From Deltaproteobacteria bacterium (lineage in GTDB: Bacteria; Myxococcota_C; UBA6777): a stretch of DNA of 64,000 nt. The notes beneath the pieces are model-generated. The model worked only from the letters and a program-made list of their open reading frames with translations. It did no database searches and was not told the origin of the DNA. Location: assembly GCA_006226375.1 (NCBI GenBank), contig SBHC01000016.1, positions 40,425 through 104,424 on the forward strand, read 5' to 3'. How positions within the stretch are numbered: position 1 is the first letter of the stretch; the number at the start of each line of letters is the position of its first letter. The position numbers and the translations under genes are program-made. Below, one piece after another: positions 27,154 to 34,614 of the stretch.

Positions 27154-28365
27154 ATGTCCCGTAAATTTGCCATGTTCTGCTGTACTTTGGTGCTTCCAGC
27201 TTTGTTGATGGCTGGTTGGAGTGTTGTGACCGGAGCGGAGGCGCAAGCCGCTTCCAAAAAAGTAACGGTTGCGGTGATGGCGCGTCCAGCTGACGGCTTC
27301 ACCCCCAAACAGGTGAATTGGATGCAAGTGGTTCTTCAGCGATACTTGGAGAGCCGTCCTCAACTCAGCTCTCCCCCCTTGGCTACCATTGAACAAACGC
27401 TGTATTCCACGCCTGTTGATGCCAGCGCTGTTTCAAGCTTTCAGGACCGAGTGAAGCGCATCCAAAAGTTTCTCAAGAAAGGCAAGAAGCTTTACCACGT
27501 CACGCTCTTTCCCCTGAAAAAGCGAAGCGGTTACTCCCTCAAAATCTTGCGAAAAGCCGACACGGACGCTGCCGAGTTGGAGAAGATCTTTGGCCGTCCA
27601 GACTTGCTAAAGGTTCGTCACAACCTGCTTCGTGAGCTGTACTACTATCACGCTCTGGCCAACCTGGGGCTTGGCAACGCTACAGAGTCCATGAAGTACA
27701 TGCGAAAAGTGATTCGCATGGATCCTGCGTTTGAGCCAGCCAAGCATCGTGCGCCCCAAGACTTCGTTACCGTGTATTCATCGGTGGCAGGACCTATCGT
27801 CAAACATCGCTACTCGATGAAGCTTGGCTCGGTTCCTTCGGGGGCTAAGGTTTATCACAACAATCTGTTCATGGGTCGTACTCCCATGACGCTGAGCGGA
27901 CTCGTGGCTGGCCGACATGCCATCCGTTTGAGCAAGATGAAGTACACAGTGTGGGAGCGAGTGGCGAATCTCTCTCCCCAAAAGCTCGGTTCGCGGAAGG
28001 TCCTGAACGTCAAGATTCCTCTGAAAATTAACCCCAAGAATTTGATCGTTACGGGCATTCCGCTGTTTGACCAGGGCGCTGAACACAGCGATGACATCCT
28101 TGACCGACTGCAGCAAATTGTTGCTCGCCTCAAGGTTGACTTCTTGTATGTGATCGAGCCGGAAGCGGTCCAAACCAAAGACAAAAAGACTTTGTTCCAG
28201 CTGAAGATTGCGATCCACAAGCGAGGGTATCGTACGCTCTACTACCAGAAGCTGAAGTTGGGTTCGAGCTTGCGTCAAGCCCCTGGGAATGTGGAGGCTT
28301 ACAGCAAGAAAGTAGAAACACAGACCACCTCAAACTTCTTCAAGCCACCCAAGGCTATCAAGTAA
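27154..28365 (+). CDS. Exported PEGA-domain protein
   Basis: 403 residues from the ATG at 27154 (GGAGA 8 bases upstream); it then begins with a good signal peptide cleaved near AEAQA. An earlier ATG at 27097 would hide it. The middle is basic and helical with a TPR-like hairpin (NATESMKYMRKVIRMDPAFEPAK). A PEGA domain follows at about 208-275 (KLGSVPSGAKVYHNNLFMG then TPMTLSGLVAGRHAIRL). The C-terminal part (FDQGAEHSDDILDRLQQIV) may be a small alpha/beta domain. PEGA modules are surface or periplasmic and common in predatory and fruiting deltaproteobacteria; the partner is unknown. Confidence 0.7.
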   Translation: MSRKFAMFCCTLVLPALLMAGWSVVTGAEAQAASKKVTVAVMARPADGFTPKQVNWMQVVLQRYLESRPQLSSPPLATIEQTLYSTPVDASAVSSFQDRVKRIQKFLKKGKKLYHVTLFPLKKRSGYSLKILRKADTDAAELEKIFGRPDLLKVRHNLLRELYYYHALANLGLGNATESMKYMRKVIRMDPAFEPAKHRAPQDFVTVYSSVAGPIVKHRYSMKLGSVPSGAKVYHNNLFMGRTPMTLSGLVAGRHAIRLSKMKYTVWERVANLSPQKLGSRKVLNVKIPLKINPKNLIVTGIPLFDQGAEHSDDILDRLQQIVARLKVDFLYVIEPEAVQTKDKKTLFQLKIAIHKRGYRTLYYQKLKLGSSLRQAPGNVEAYSKKVETQTTSNFFKPPKAIK

Positions 28366-28425
28366 GCAAACCACGTTTGTCCTTCTTGAGCTATCTTGCC
28401 TGCCTTCCCTGCCAACGTTCTTTTC

Positions 28426-31080
28426 TTAGACCAACTCCGCGTATTTCGACCGAATCAACCGCATCACATAGTCTGTGTTGGGCGCAGCGTGAAGCTGTGA
28501 GATCCAGTGACTGTCTGCCATGAGCAAGCGAAGTTGTTCGAGAACGGCTTCGTTGCGGCTGCCAGTCTCTGGGTTCATGGTGAGAACCACAAGGTTGGCT
28601 TCTGTGGTGGATGGGTCCTTGGTGGGGAAGGGTTGGTCCAGGAACACCATACCGACGTGGGTTCGCTTGAGGCAGGGGTGAGAGGCTTGAAGGAGTACGA
28701 CTCCGCTGGGCAATACCCTGGCTTCTTCCGAGACCTTGGGCGCTTGCAGTGCTTCTTGCAGTACGCGCAACGGCTGCTCTGTGACCTTGGCGAACAGTTG
28801 AGCGAGGTGCTCAAACAATTCATCCTTGTCTTTGACGTTGTCGTGAAGACGAATGGTGCGTGCGTCGAGCAAGTCGGGCAACGAGGAAGGGATGCGCGGT
28901 GGCAACGAGAGACCTGGAGCCGCTTTGATTGTGAGCACGGAGCAGGCCACGTCCTCAAACAGTCGGTCGTGAGGAGAGCCTTTGACAAACCCTCGTCGGG
29001 TTGAAGTCCGAGGCAACCCCATGACCATTAACTCGTGCTCAATCGACTCCTGCACCACCTGTTCTAGGAAGTCCCCGATCACCATTTTGATCTCATAGTT
29101 TTGGACGGTGAGCCGGGGGAGGGCCGCGGCTTCCATGGAGGCCTTGCGCTCGTCGCGTTCTTCTTGCGTGCTATCTTCGGGCAAGACGCTCATAATCCGC
29201 AGTCTGGCGTCATAGATCTCAGCGAGGTTGTTGGCGACTTCAAGAACAAGTTGATCGGAGGGGGTCTGTCCGTACAACACCAGAATGTTTTCAGTGATAC
29301 GGAACCCTTCGTTTTGGTAGATGGCAAGGTTGCTGGGAAGGTGAGTTACCAGCCAGCCGAGATAACGTCGCGCTTGGTAGAAACGATCGTGCTGACCCAT
29401 GTCCACAAGGGTCCAGGGGTTTTGGCTTTGGCTAACGTAGTCAAACAAGGCGTGCCGCTGGTCGTGGGTTGCGATGAAGTCGATGTTGGTTTCGAGGGAG
29501 AGCCGCTTGGACATCTGCTGGACACGCCGTTCCAGCACTTTCATCCGGGGGTTCATCTCAAGGATTCGATCGTGCAGCGTGAGCTGGTCTGGAATCTCTC
29601 GTAGTTTCAGCACAGAGATCTTGTGGGAGCCCAACGCGGAGCCAATGGCAAGCAACGATTCGGGAGAGAACTCTTTTCCGCTCAGCGAAATCACAAGGTC
29701 CGAAGGGGGTACCTTGGGAGGGCTGTCCATCTCGTCGCTGACTTTGGGAGCTTTGATCTCAGGTCGCGTGGTGATCTTCTGGATAACGCCTCGACGTCGC
29801 GTCTTGTGGCGAGCGTAGATGTAATACCAACCTGCGCCTGCGAGAAGGAGAAGGGCTGTACCAATGAGCACAAAGGAGCCCAACATGACAAGCATCAACA
29901 GACAACTCAGAATCCCAAAGATCTGCATGCCAGGGTAGAGCGGAGAGCGAAACTTCGGCTGGTACCAGGAGGGGTGATTTTCACGCAAAATGATGATGGC
30001 GACGTTGATCGCCATGAACAAAATGACCTGCATCCCGCTGGCAAGTTTGGCGATCTTGACTACCGGCAAGAACATGATAGCTGCGGCCATACAAATGGCC
30101 GTGAAGACAATCGAGTACACAGGTGTCACGAACCGCTCGCTGACCCTCTGAAAGAAAGAAGGAACCATCTCGTCGCGGCTCATTGCAAACGGGTAACGAG
30201 AGGCAGAGAGGAGTCCTGCGTTGGCCATCGAGGCCAACGCCACAATGGCGATCGCTGCCATCATGTACAGGCCGAACTTCCCATACAGAACGGAGCCCAG
30301 CAACGCAATCGCCCGCTCGTTCTTGGCCAGGCCGGCGACGGCTGTGGTTCCTGTCATGGGGATGTTTCCAACGAGACAGAATGCGACCAATGAATACAAC
30401 AGCATCATTAAGCCAAGAGAGAGCAGCATGGCGAGAGGCAGGTTGCGTGATGGATCGACAATCTCTTCAGCGATGCTCGCGATCTTTGTTACACCTGCGT
30501 ACGAAATGAAGACGAGGCCTGTCGCTGCAAGCAAGCCCGACCAACCGTTGGAGAAGTAGTTTTGAAAGCGGCTTGGTTCGAGGTGAACAAAGCCTTTGAC
30601 GATGAGCATTCCAAGAGTGATACCGCAGGCGGCGACAACGACCATCTGGAATTTGCCCAGTTTTTTTACCCCCACGATGTTGAGCAGGGCGACCAGCACA
30701 AGCAGAGCAAAGGCGACCACTTTGTACGAAAATGTAGAGAAGATACTCAGGTAGACGCTAATTCCAACCAGGGCGAAGGAAGCCTTGAACAGCATCGCCA
30801 ACCAGGTGCCGATCCCAGCGATGGTGCCATAGAGGGGTCCTAAGCTGCGATCGACAAAGATATAAACGCCGCCTGCTTTGGGCATCGCTGTGGCCATCTC
30901 GGACTGGCTGAGAGCGGCCGGTACAACAAACAGTCCAGCTAGAGCGTATGCGAGCCAAAAGGAAGGTCCTGTTGTGGCAGCAGCGAGGCCTGGGAGAACG
31001 AAGATTCCGCCTCCGATCATGGAGCCTATCGCAATCGCCACCACACTTCCCAACCCCAGGTTCCTGTCGAGTTTGTTCAT
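28426..31080 (-). CDS. APC-family amino-acid permease fused to USP and EIIA-like domains
   Basis: 884 residues. The first 425 form a 12-helix APC permease (start GSVVAIAIGSMIGGGIFVLPG, then SYAGVTKIASIAEEIVDPSRNLP). The cytoplasmic part holds two universal-stress-protein-like units (about 455-590 and 600-735; LVISLSGKEFSPES and NILVLYGQTPSDQLVLE, with SPHDRLFEDVACSVL). The last 140 residues resemble a PTS EIIA(fru/ntr) domain (DELFEHLAQLF, LREALQ-like helix, SGVVLLQASHP with a His in the position of the phosphoryl acceptor loop). Transport would thus be coupled to nucleotide and possibly phosphorelay sensing. Substrate is unknown. Confidence 0.82.
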   Translation of the reverse strand: MNKLDRNLGLGSVVAIAIGSMIGGGIFVLPGLAAATTGPSFWLAYALAGLFVVPAALSQSEMATAMPKAGGVYIFVDRSLGPLYGTIAGIGTWLAMLFKASFALVGISVYLSIFSTFSYKVVAFALLVLVALLNIVGVKKLGKFQMVVVAACGITLGMLIVKGFVHLEPSRFQNYFSNGWSGLLAATGLVFISYAGVTKIASIAEEIVDPSRNLPLAMLLSLGLMMLLYSLVAFCLVGNIPMTGTTAVAGLAKNERAIALLGSVLYGKFGLYMMAAIAIVALASMANAGLLSASRYPFAMSRDEMVPSFFQRVSERFVTPVYSIVFTAICMAAAIMFLPVVKIAKLASGMQVILFMAINVAIIILRENHPSWYQPKFRSPLYPGMQIFGILSCLLMLVMLGSFVLIGTALLLLAGAGWYYIYARHKTRRRGVIQKITTRPEIKAPKVSDEMDSPPKVPPSDLVISLSGKEFSPESLLAIGSALGSHKISVLKLREIPDQLTLHDRILEMNPRMKVLERRVQQMSKRLSLETNIDFIATHDQRHALFDYVSQSQNPWTLVDMGQHDRFYQARRYLGWLVTHLPSNLAIYQNEGFRITENILVLYGQTPSDQLVLEVANNLAEIYDARLRIMSVLPEDSTQEERDERKASMEAAALPRLTVQNYEIKMVIGDFLEQVVQESIEHELMVMGLPRTSTRRGFVKGSPHDRLFEDVACSVLTIKAAPGLSLPPRIPSSLPDLLDARTIRLHDNVKDKDELFEHLAQLFAKVTEQPLRVLQEALQAPKVSEEARVLPSGVVLLQASHPCLKRTHVGMVFLDQPFPTKDPSTTEANLVVLTMNPETGSRNEAVLEQLRLLMADSHWISQLHAAPNTDYVMRLIRSKYAELV

Positions 31081-31439
31081 TCCGTCGCCTTTGTATAAGT
31101 GGATCCGTCGCCTGGATTGTACACCAGCGAGTACAAGCTTCGAAGATAACCATGACCCATGTGTCCAATTAAGTAAATATTAACCGGAGACGCTTAAGTT
31201 GCAATCCTTGGAGGTGAGAAAAAGCGTCGTCTTATTAAATGCTATGTCTGAAGAGGTGTCTGCGATTGCCGGTATTTTTTCAGAGAAGGAAAAAAGAATT
31301 GGAAAGTTTTTTGAAGAGAACCGGAACCGCTTCCCACATAACCAGCGAACTTTCCATGATGATGGTGAGTGCTTCCACAGCATCAATCGGCAAAACGATA
31401 TATGGGCAGTCAGTTGCTCTTTTGTAGAGGAGTCTTTGG
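31081..31439. other. Divergent intergenic region
   Basis: 359 bp between the permease and the small lipoprotein gene. AT-rich near 31165-31195 with an imperfect inverted repeat (CAATTAAG at 31166, CTTAAGTTG at 31194). I see no gene; an open frame from 31199 lacks a ribosome-binding site and runs into the lipoprotein gene in another frame. Confidence 0.5.
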
Positions 31440-31931
31440 ATGAAGTCGAACACAATATGGGCGGGGAGGTTCTGCTGGCTGTCGTGCTTGCTGGGTTTGT
31501 CTCTGCTTGTTACAGGATGCCCCTCCACACCCACCAATCCCACGGATGGGGGAACCACCACTCCGCCGGATACATCGACACCTCCTCCCGATCAGCAGAC
31601 GCAGATCACACAATGCAAAGCCGGTACGGCCTGCATCCAGGTCGATGGCGCTTCCATTCGCTCGTGTGAATTCTTGCTGACCAACGATGTGGCGTTTGCC
31701 CAGCCTCAGGTCTCGTTTGATGCGGATGTCTTGGGTCGTACCAAGGCGAGAGACAAACGTATGGCTGTCGCCTGGATCGCTCAAAAAGATGCTGCGGTGC
31801 CTGCCACCCGGTATGTCGCTGTGATTCAACTCAAAGACGGCGTCAAGTCGCTGAAGTTGACCACGACCCAATGCTACGACCAGAAGGGAGCAAAGGTGGC
31901 GAGCCCGAAAGTCACCTTACAGATCCCCTAA
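31440..31931 (+). CDS. Small lipoprotein of unknown function
   Basis: 163 residues; ATG at 31440, GGAG 8 bases upstream. The signal peptide ends SLLVTGCPS, a clear lipobox. A Thr/Pro/Asp linker (about 26-52) leads to a beta-rich C-terminal domain with three Cys (QCKAGTACIQVDG, RSCEFLL, TTQCYD), which could form one disulfide plus a free Cys. It looks like an Ig-like or carbohydrate-binding sandwich but I do not recognise a family. A hairpin begins 2 bp after the stop, and a strong terminator stands 245 bp further on. Confidence 0.72.
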   Translation: MKSNTIWAGRFCWLSCLLGLSLLVTGCPSTPTNPTDGGTTTPPDTSTPPPDQQTQITQCKAGTACIQVDGASIRSCEFLLTNDVAFAQPQVSFDADVLGRTKARDKRMAVAWIAQKDAAVPATRYVAVIQLKDGVKSLKLTTTQCYDQKGAKVASPKVTLQIP

Positions 31932-32175
31932 AGACGAGCAACACTCGTCGCAACCGTTTGGAAGTTTGAGTTACAAACTCTACCATAGCTTCATGGATGG
32001 AGTCAGAAGAGTCGCGTACGACTCCAAAGGCGAGACATGTGTTTGGCTTTCCTCTTTCGGTAGAGGAGGGCGCTGACCCTAAACATATTTCTCAACCCCC
32101 CCTTGGATTCGTTTTTGAGTCCGGCGAAATCTCCAGCTCGTCCGGACTCCGTAACCCAAACTTCACTTTTCTTAT
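31932..32175 (+). ncRNA. Hairpin-rich intergenic RNA candidate
   Basis: Five perfect stems lie in a row, then a strong terminator: GACGAG/CTCGTC 31933-31949; AGTTTG/CAAACT 31963-31979; GAGTCG/CGACTC 32009-32024 (loop CGTA); TCCTCT/AGAGGA 32050-32067; GAGTCCGG/CCGGACTC 32117-32149. No open frame with a ribosome-binding site covers it. It could be a free structured RNA ending at 32219 or a long structured 3' UTR of the lipoprotein mRNA. It does not match tmRNA, RNase P or SRP RNA signatures that I can recall. Confidence 0.4.
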
Positions 32176-32219
32176 CACCCACAACTGGCCTTGGAGCTGG
32201 TTGTGGGTGTTTTCTTTTT
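32176..32219 (+). terminator. Strong intrinsic terminator
   Basis: CACCCACAAC (32176-32185) pairs perfectly with GTTGTGGGTG (32200-32209), the stem continues inward with four more pairs (two wobble), and TTTTCTTTTT follows. This is the best terminator in the window. Confidence 0.88.
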
Positions 32220-32638
32220 AGATGTTCCAAAGAAAAGAGGAAGCTTTCCAGAGAGCTTGGTTGGGCAGGTGGGAGGAGATTGGTTTCCGTGTGTGTGCTG
32301 AACGGCATAAGAGGGTGACGTTGGTCGTGGGTTTGGTGCAGCCGTTGTTTTGTCGGCAGAGACACTCCAGCTCATACGGTGCTTGCATGGTTTGTCACAG
32401 CGACCGTCGCAGCTTCCTGTTGTTCCTCTGTTGCCTGCGCGCTGAACGGAGTCGCCGCACTTGGGCGCGTTGCCGTCCGTACGATAGGTACAGCCTCACT
32501 TTTCGCCTGTACTGGTGTTGTCGCTATGTGGTGTTGCTTTGTTGTCGCAGTTGTTGTCAGCATCGACGCAGTTGTCGATGGTCTGGCTTGGTTCGGTTGT
32601 TCGTGTCGTAACAGTCAATGCTGTTGCTTACATGGTGC
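32220..32638. other. Gene-poor region, possible decayed coding remnant
   Basis: 419 bp between the terminator and the end of the FecR-like gene. No intact gene. One minus-strand frame reads TIDNCVDADNNCDN, then a stop, then APKCGDSVQ and GSCDGRCDKPC; these look like remnants of the DNNCDG and CGDG repeats of Cys-rich surface proteins. The evidence is thin and chance similarity is possible. Confidence 0.3.
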
Positions 32639-33451
32639 TTACTGGGGGAGTGTGTGTTCGTGCAGGTCGCTGGGGGTTTGGCGAGAGGGCAGAGGGATGT
32701 GATGGTTATGGGCTTTGCGAGTCCACTTGTAACGAGAGAGGTGAGTGCGTGCTGTTGGTTTCAGGTGAATCCGAACACCTTCTCCGGCGACAAGAGTCTG
32801 GTGGGTGTGAGGGCCGAACCATTGGACCTTTCCACTTGTTACCTCTATGTGGAGCCAAGTGGAGTCACGCATCACAGACACAGACGTTCCTCGAATCATC
32901 ACCCGGTAGGGGTGGCTGTGTATGGCAAAGTGATGCATTGAGCCGGGCTTTACCTGCACATGGACGTGGCCTTTGTGCAGATGAAGTTTCACATGTTTGC
33001 TGGATGTTTGGTGCAGCTTGAGCTGCGCATCTGCTGAGGTTTCTGCATGCCAGTGGTGTCGTCGATGGATGAATCCCACCGCTTTCTCATGACTTTGCAA
33101 CCAAAGTGGATGATGGGCTTGGGGTGGCCAATGGCTGTGAGCCGCGTTCAGCCCATGTATACGGAGGGGAGGCGGCTGCTGGGTTGCTGGAGGCCATTGC
33201 AAGAGAGCGAAGCCTAGCATCGCCATGCTTACCAAGGCGAGCCAACCTGGCCAACGGATGTGAAGCGCCGGTTGGGATATCCGACGTTTTTCTTTCCTTA
33301 TCTGCTCAAAGATCTCTTCTTCCGCCCACTTTAAAAGTGTGGCTTCCCGGTGCGAAGGCAGTGGTTTGGGAACGACCCAAGGCAGTTCAGGCTGCGGCAG
33401 TCCCTGCGATGCCAACGAGGAGTATGAGTCTGGCTGACTGCTGGGGTCCAT
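32639..33451 (-). CDS. His-rich FecR-like membrane protein without a sigma partner
   Basis: 270 residues from the ATG at 33451 (AGGA 8 bases upstream). A cytoplasmic N-terminus is followed by one membrane helix (about 68-87, WLALVSMAMLGFALL) and a FecR-type periplasmic domain (HVQVKPGSMHHFAI, VMIRGTSVSVM, GEGVRIHLKP). It is a clear paralogue of the FecR-like protein at 42629-43738, but its periplasmic part is unusually rich in His (for instance HRRHHWHAE, HVKLHLHKGHVHV), and the C-terminal helical domain of the paralogue is missing. No ECF sigma gene is beside it. It is divergent from the cytochrome cluster and could sense haem, metal or redox state for it. Confidence 0.72.
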   Translation of the reverse strand: MDPSSQPDSYSSLASQGLPQPELPWVVPKPLPSHREATLLKWAEEEIFEQIRKEKRRISQPALHIRWPGWLALVSMAMLGFALLQWPPATQQPPPLRIHGLNAAHSHWPPQAHHPLWLQSHEKAVGFIHRRHHWHAETSADAQLKLHQTSSKHVKLHLHKGHVHVQVKPGSMHHFAIHSHPYRVMIRGTSVSVMRDSTWLHIEVTSGKVQWFGPHTHQTLVAGEGVRIHLKPTARTHLSRYKWTRKAHNHHIPLPSRQTPSDLHEHTLPQ

Positions 33452-33664
33452 GGTTTCCTCACGCTGTAAAGAATTGTGGTGCTTGCGCTTCCACAACCTG
33501 TGTGGGATATCACACCTAAAACCTTCAAGTTATTTTTATTCCGTGTAGGGCCATTTTTTTTGAAGGGTTTGGAGAAGGTCCTCCACATAACTCGTCGTAG
33601 GTTAGAGATCTCGGTCAGCACAACGATCTCTTCGTCGTCACGACACCTTTGAAACAAGAAAGGT
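33452..33664. promoter_or_regulatory. Divergent control region of FecR-like and cytochrome genes
   Basis: 213 bp. It holds a palindrome GTG-N-GATATC-N-CAC (33502-33515) and an inverted repeat CCTTCAA (33522-33528)/TTGAAGG (33560-33566) around an AT-rich core with T-tracts. These are good candidates for operators and the two divergent promoters. Confidence 0.4.
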
Positions 33665-34537
33665 ATGGGTATGGTTCGGCTTTGGGCATGGTTTCTCGTG
33701 GGTCTTGGGATTGCGACCCTGATCGTTCCGGCGATCTGGGGCTGGGGATTTTATTCGCAACCCGTCGAAAAGCGCGTTCGGATGACGGTGCAACAAAAAG
33801 AGTTCCGTTCTGGCGGAGCCGTCGGCCACATGTATGGCTACATCGGAACGGTGTTGATGTTGCTTAACTTCCTTTACATCTTTCGGAAACGTCTGGGACG
33901 ACGAGCCGATTGGATGGGAAGCATGCGAGCGTGGATGCATTTCCACGTCTTTGTTGGGTTAACAGGGCCGATTCTGATCTTCTATCATACGGCCTTTGTG
34001 ATGCGGAATCTGTTCGCCCAGGTCAGCTTTTATTCGATGTTGATCGTCGTCATCACAGGGGTTATTGGGCGATTTGTGTATGCGACAATTCCCCGAGATA
34101 TCAAAGGATACAGTCAGGGGCGCGAAGAACTGGAGAGAGAACTCCAAGCCAGCGCCGCGATGATCCAACAGCAACTGGGAGAGGAACAAAAGCTGCGACA
34201 ACAGCTCGCGTTGTGGTATCCTCGACCTCATCTCGAAGGTAGAAACGCGGTGTCGTTGATTGGCGCATTGTTTTGGGAGCGAGTCAGCTTTGGTTTTCGC
34301 AAGAGAGCCTGTCGCCGACGCTTGATGAAAGAGTTCTCTCTCGACAAAGAGGCCTCCTTTTCTCTCGCCGATCAGTGGCTTAAGAGCCGAAAGTTCATGG
34401 TGGTGATTGAGGTGCTGGAGCGTCACAAGCGCGCGTTTGCAAGCTGGCGGAACCTCCACAAGTCATTAACCTATGTGATGTTGATGACCGCCATCGTTCA
34501 CACGTTTGTTGCCACGGTAGGCTTTGGTCTTCTCTAA
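33665..34537 (+). CDS. Cytochrome b-type membrane protein
   Basis: 290 residues. About five membrane helices: 5-28, 55-75, 92-112, 120-140 and 262-285, with a charged cytoplasmic helical insert between the last two (about 145-255). Four helix histidines come in two pairs of identical spacing, His94/His108 and His265/His279, the pattern of two bis-His b haems held between two helices; His55 and His92 are extra candidates. This is the design of quinol-oxidising b cytochromes. It heads the multihaem gene run, so it probably takes electrons from the quinone pool and passes them to the periplasmic cytochromes. I do not recognise a named family. Confidence 0.75.
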   Translation: MGMVRLWAWFLVGLGIATLIVPAIWGWGFYSQPVEKRVRMTVQQKEFRSGGAVGHMYGYIGTVLMLLNFLYIFRKRLGRRADWMGSMRAWMHFHVFVGLTGPILIFYHTAFVMRNLFAQVSFYSMLIVVITGVIGRFVYATIPRDIKGYSQGREELERELQASAAMIQQQLGEEQKLRQQLALWYPRPHLEGRNAVSLIGALFWERVSFGFRKRACRRRLMKEFSLDKEASFSLADQWLKSRKFMVVIEVLERHKRAFASWRNLHKSLTYVMLMTAIVHTFVATVGFGLL

Positions 34538-34614
34538 GGGGACCTCTTCTCGTCGTTCGCCTTCCTGCTTACTCTCTGTTCTTCGGTTTCTGTTGGAATG
34601 AGGCCTCGTAACGT

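Noticed and set aside
31199..31669. Plus-strand open frame from a TTG at 31199
   Set aside because: No ribosome-binding site at usable distance, and it overlaps the well-supported lipoprotein gene in another frame.
32222..33021. Several plus-strand open frames opposite the FecR-like gene
   Set aside because: Their translations are Cys/Trp/Arg-rich shadows without ribosome-binding sites; the minus-strand frame has domain support and homology to its paralogue.
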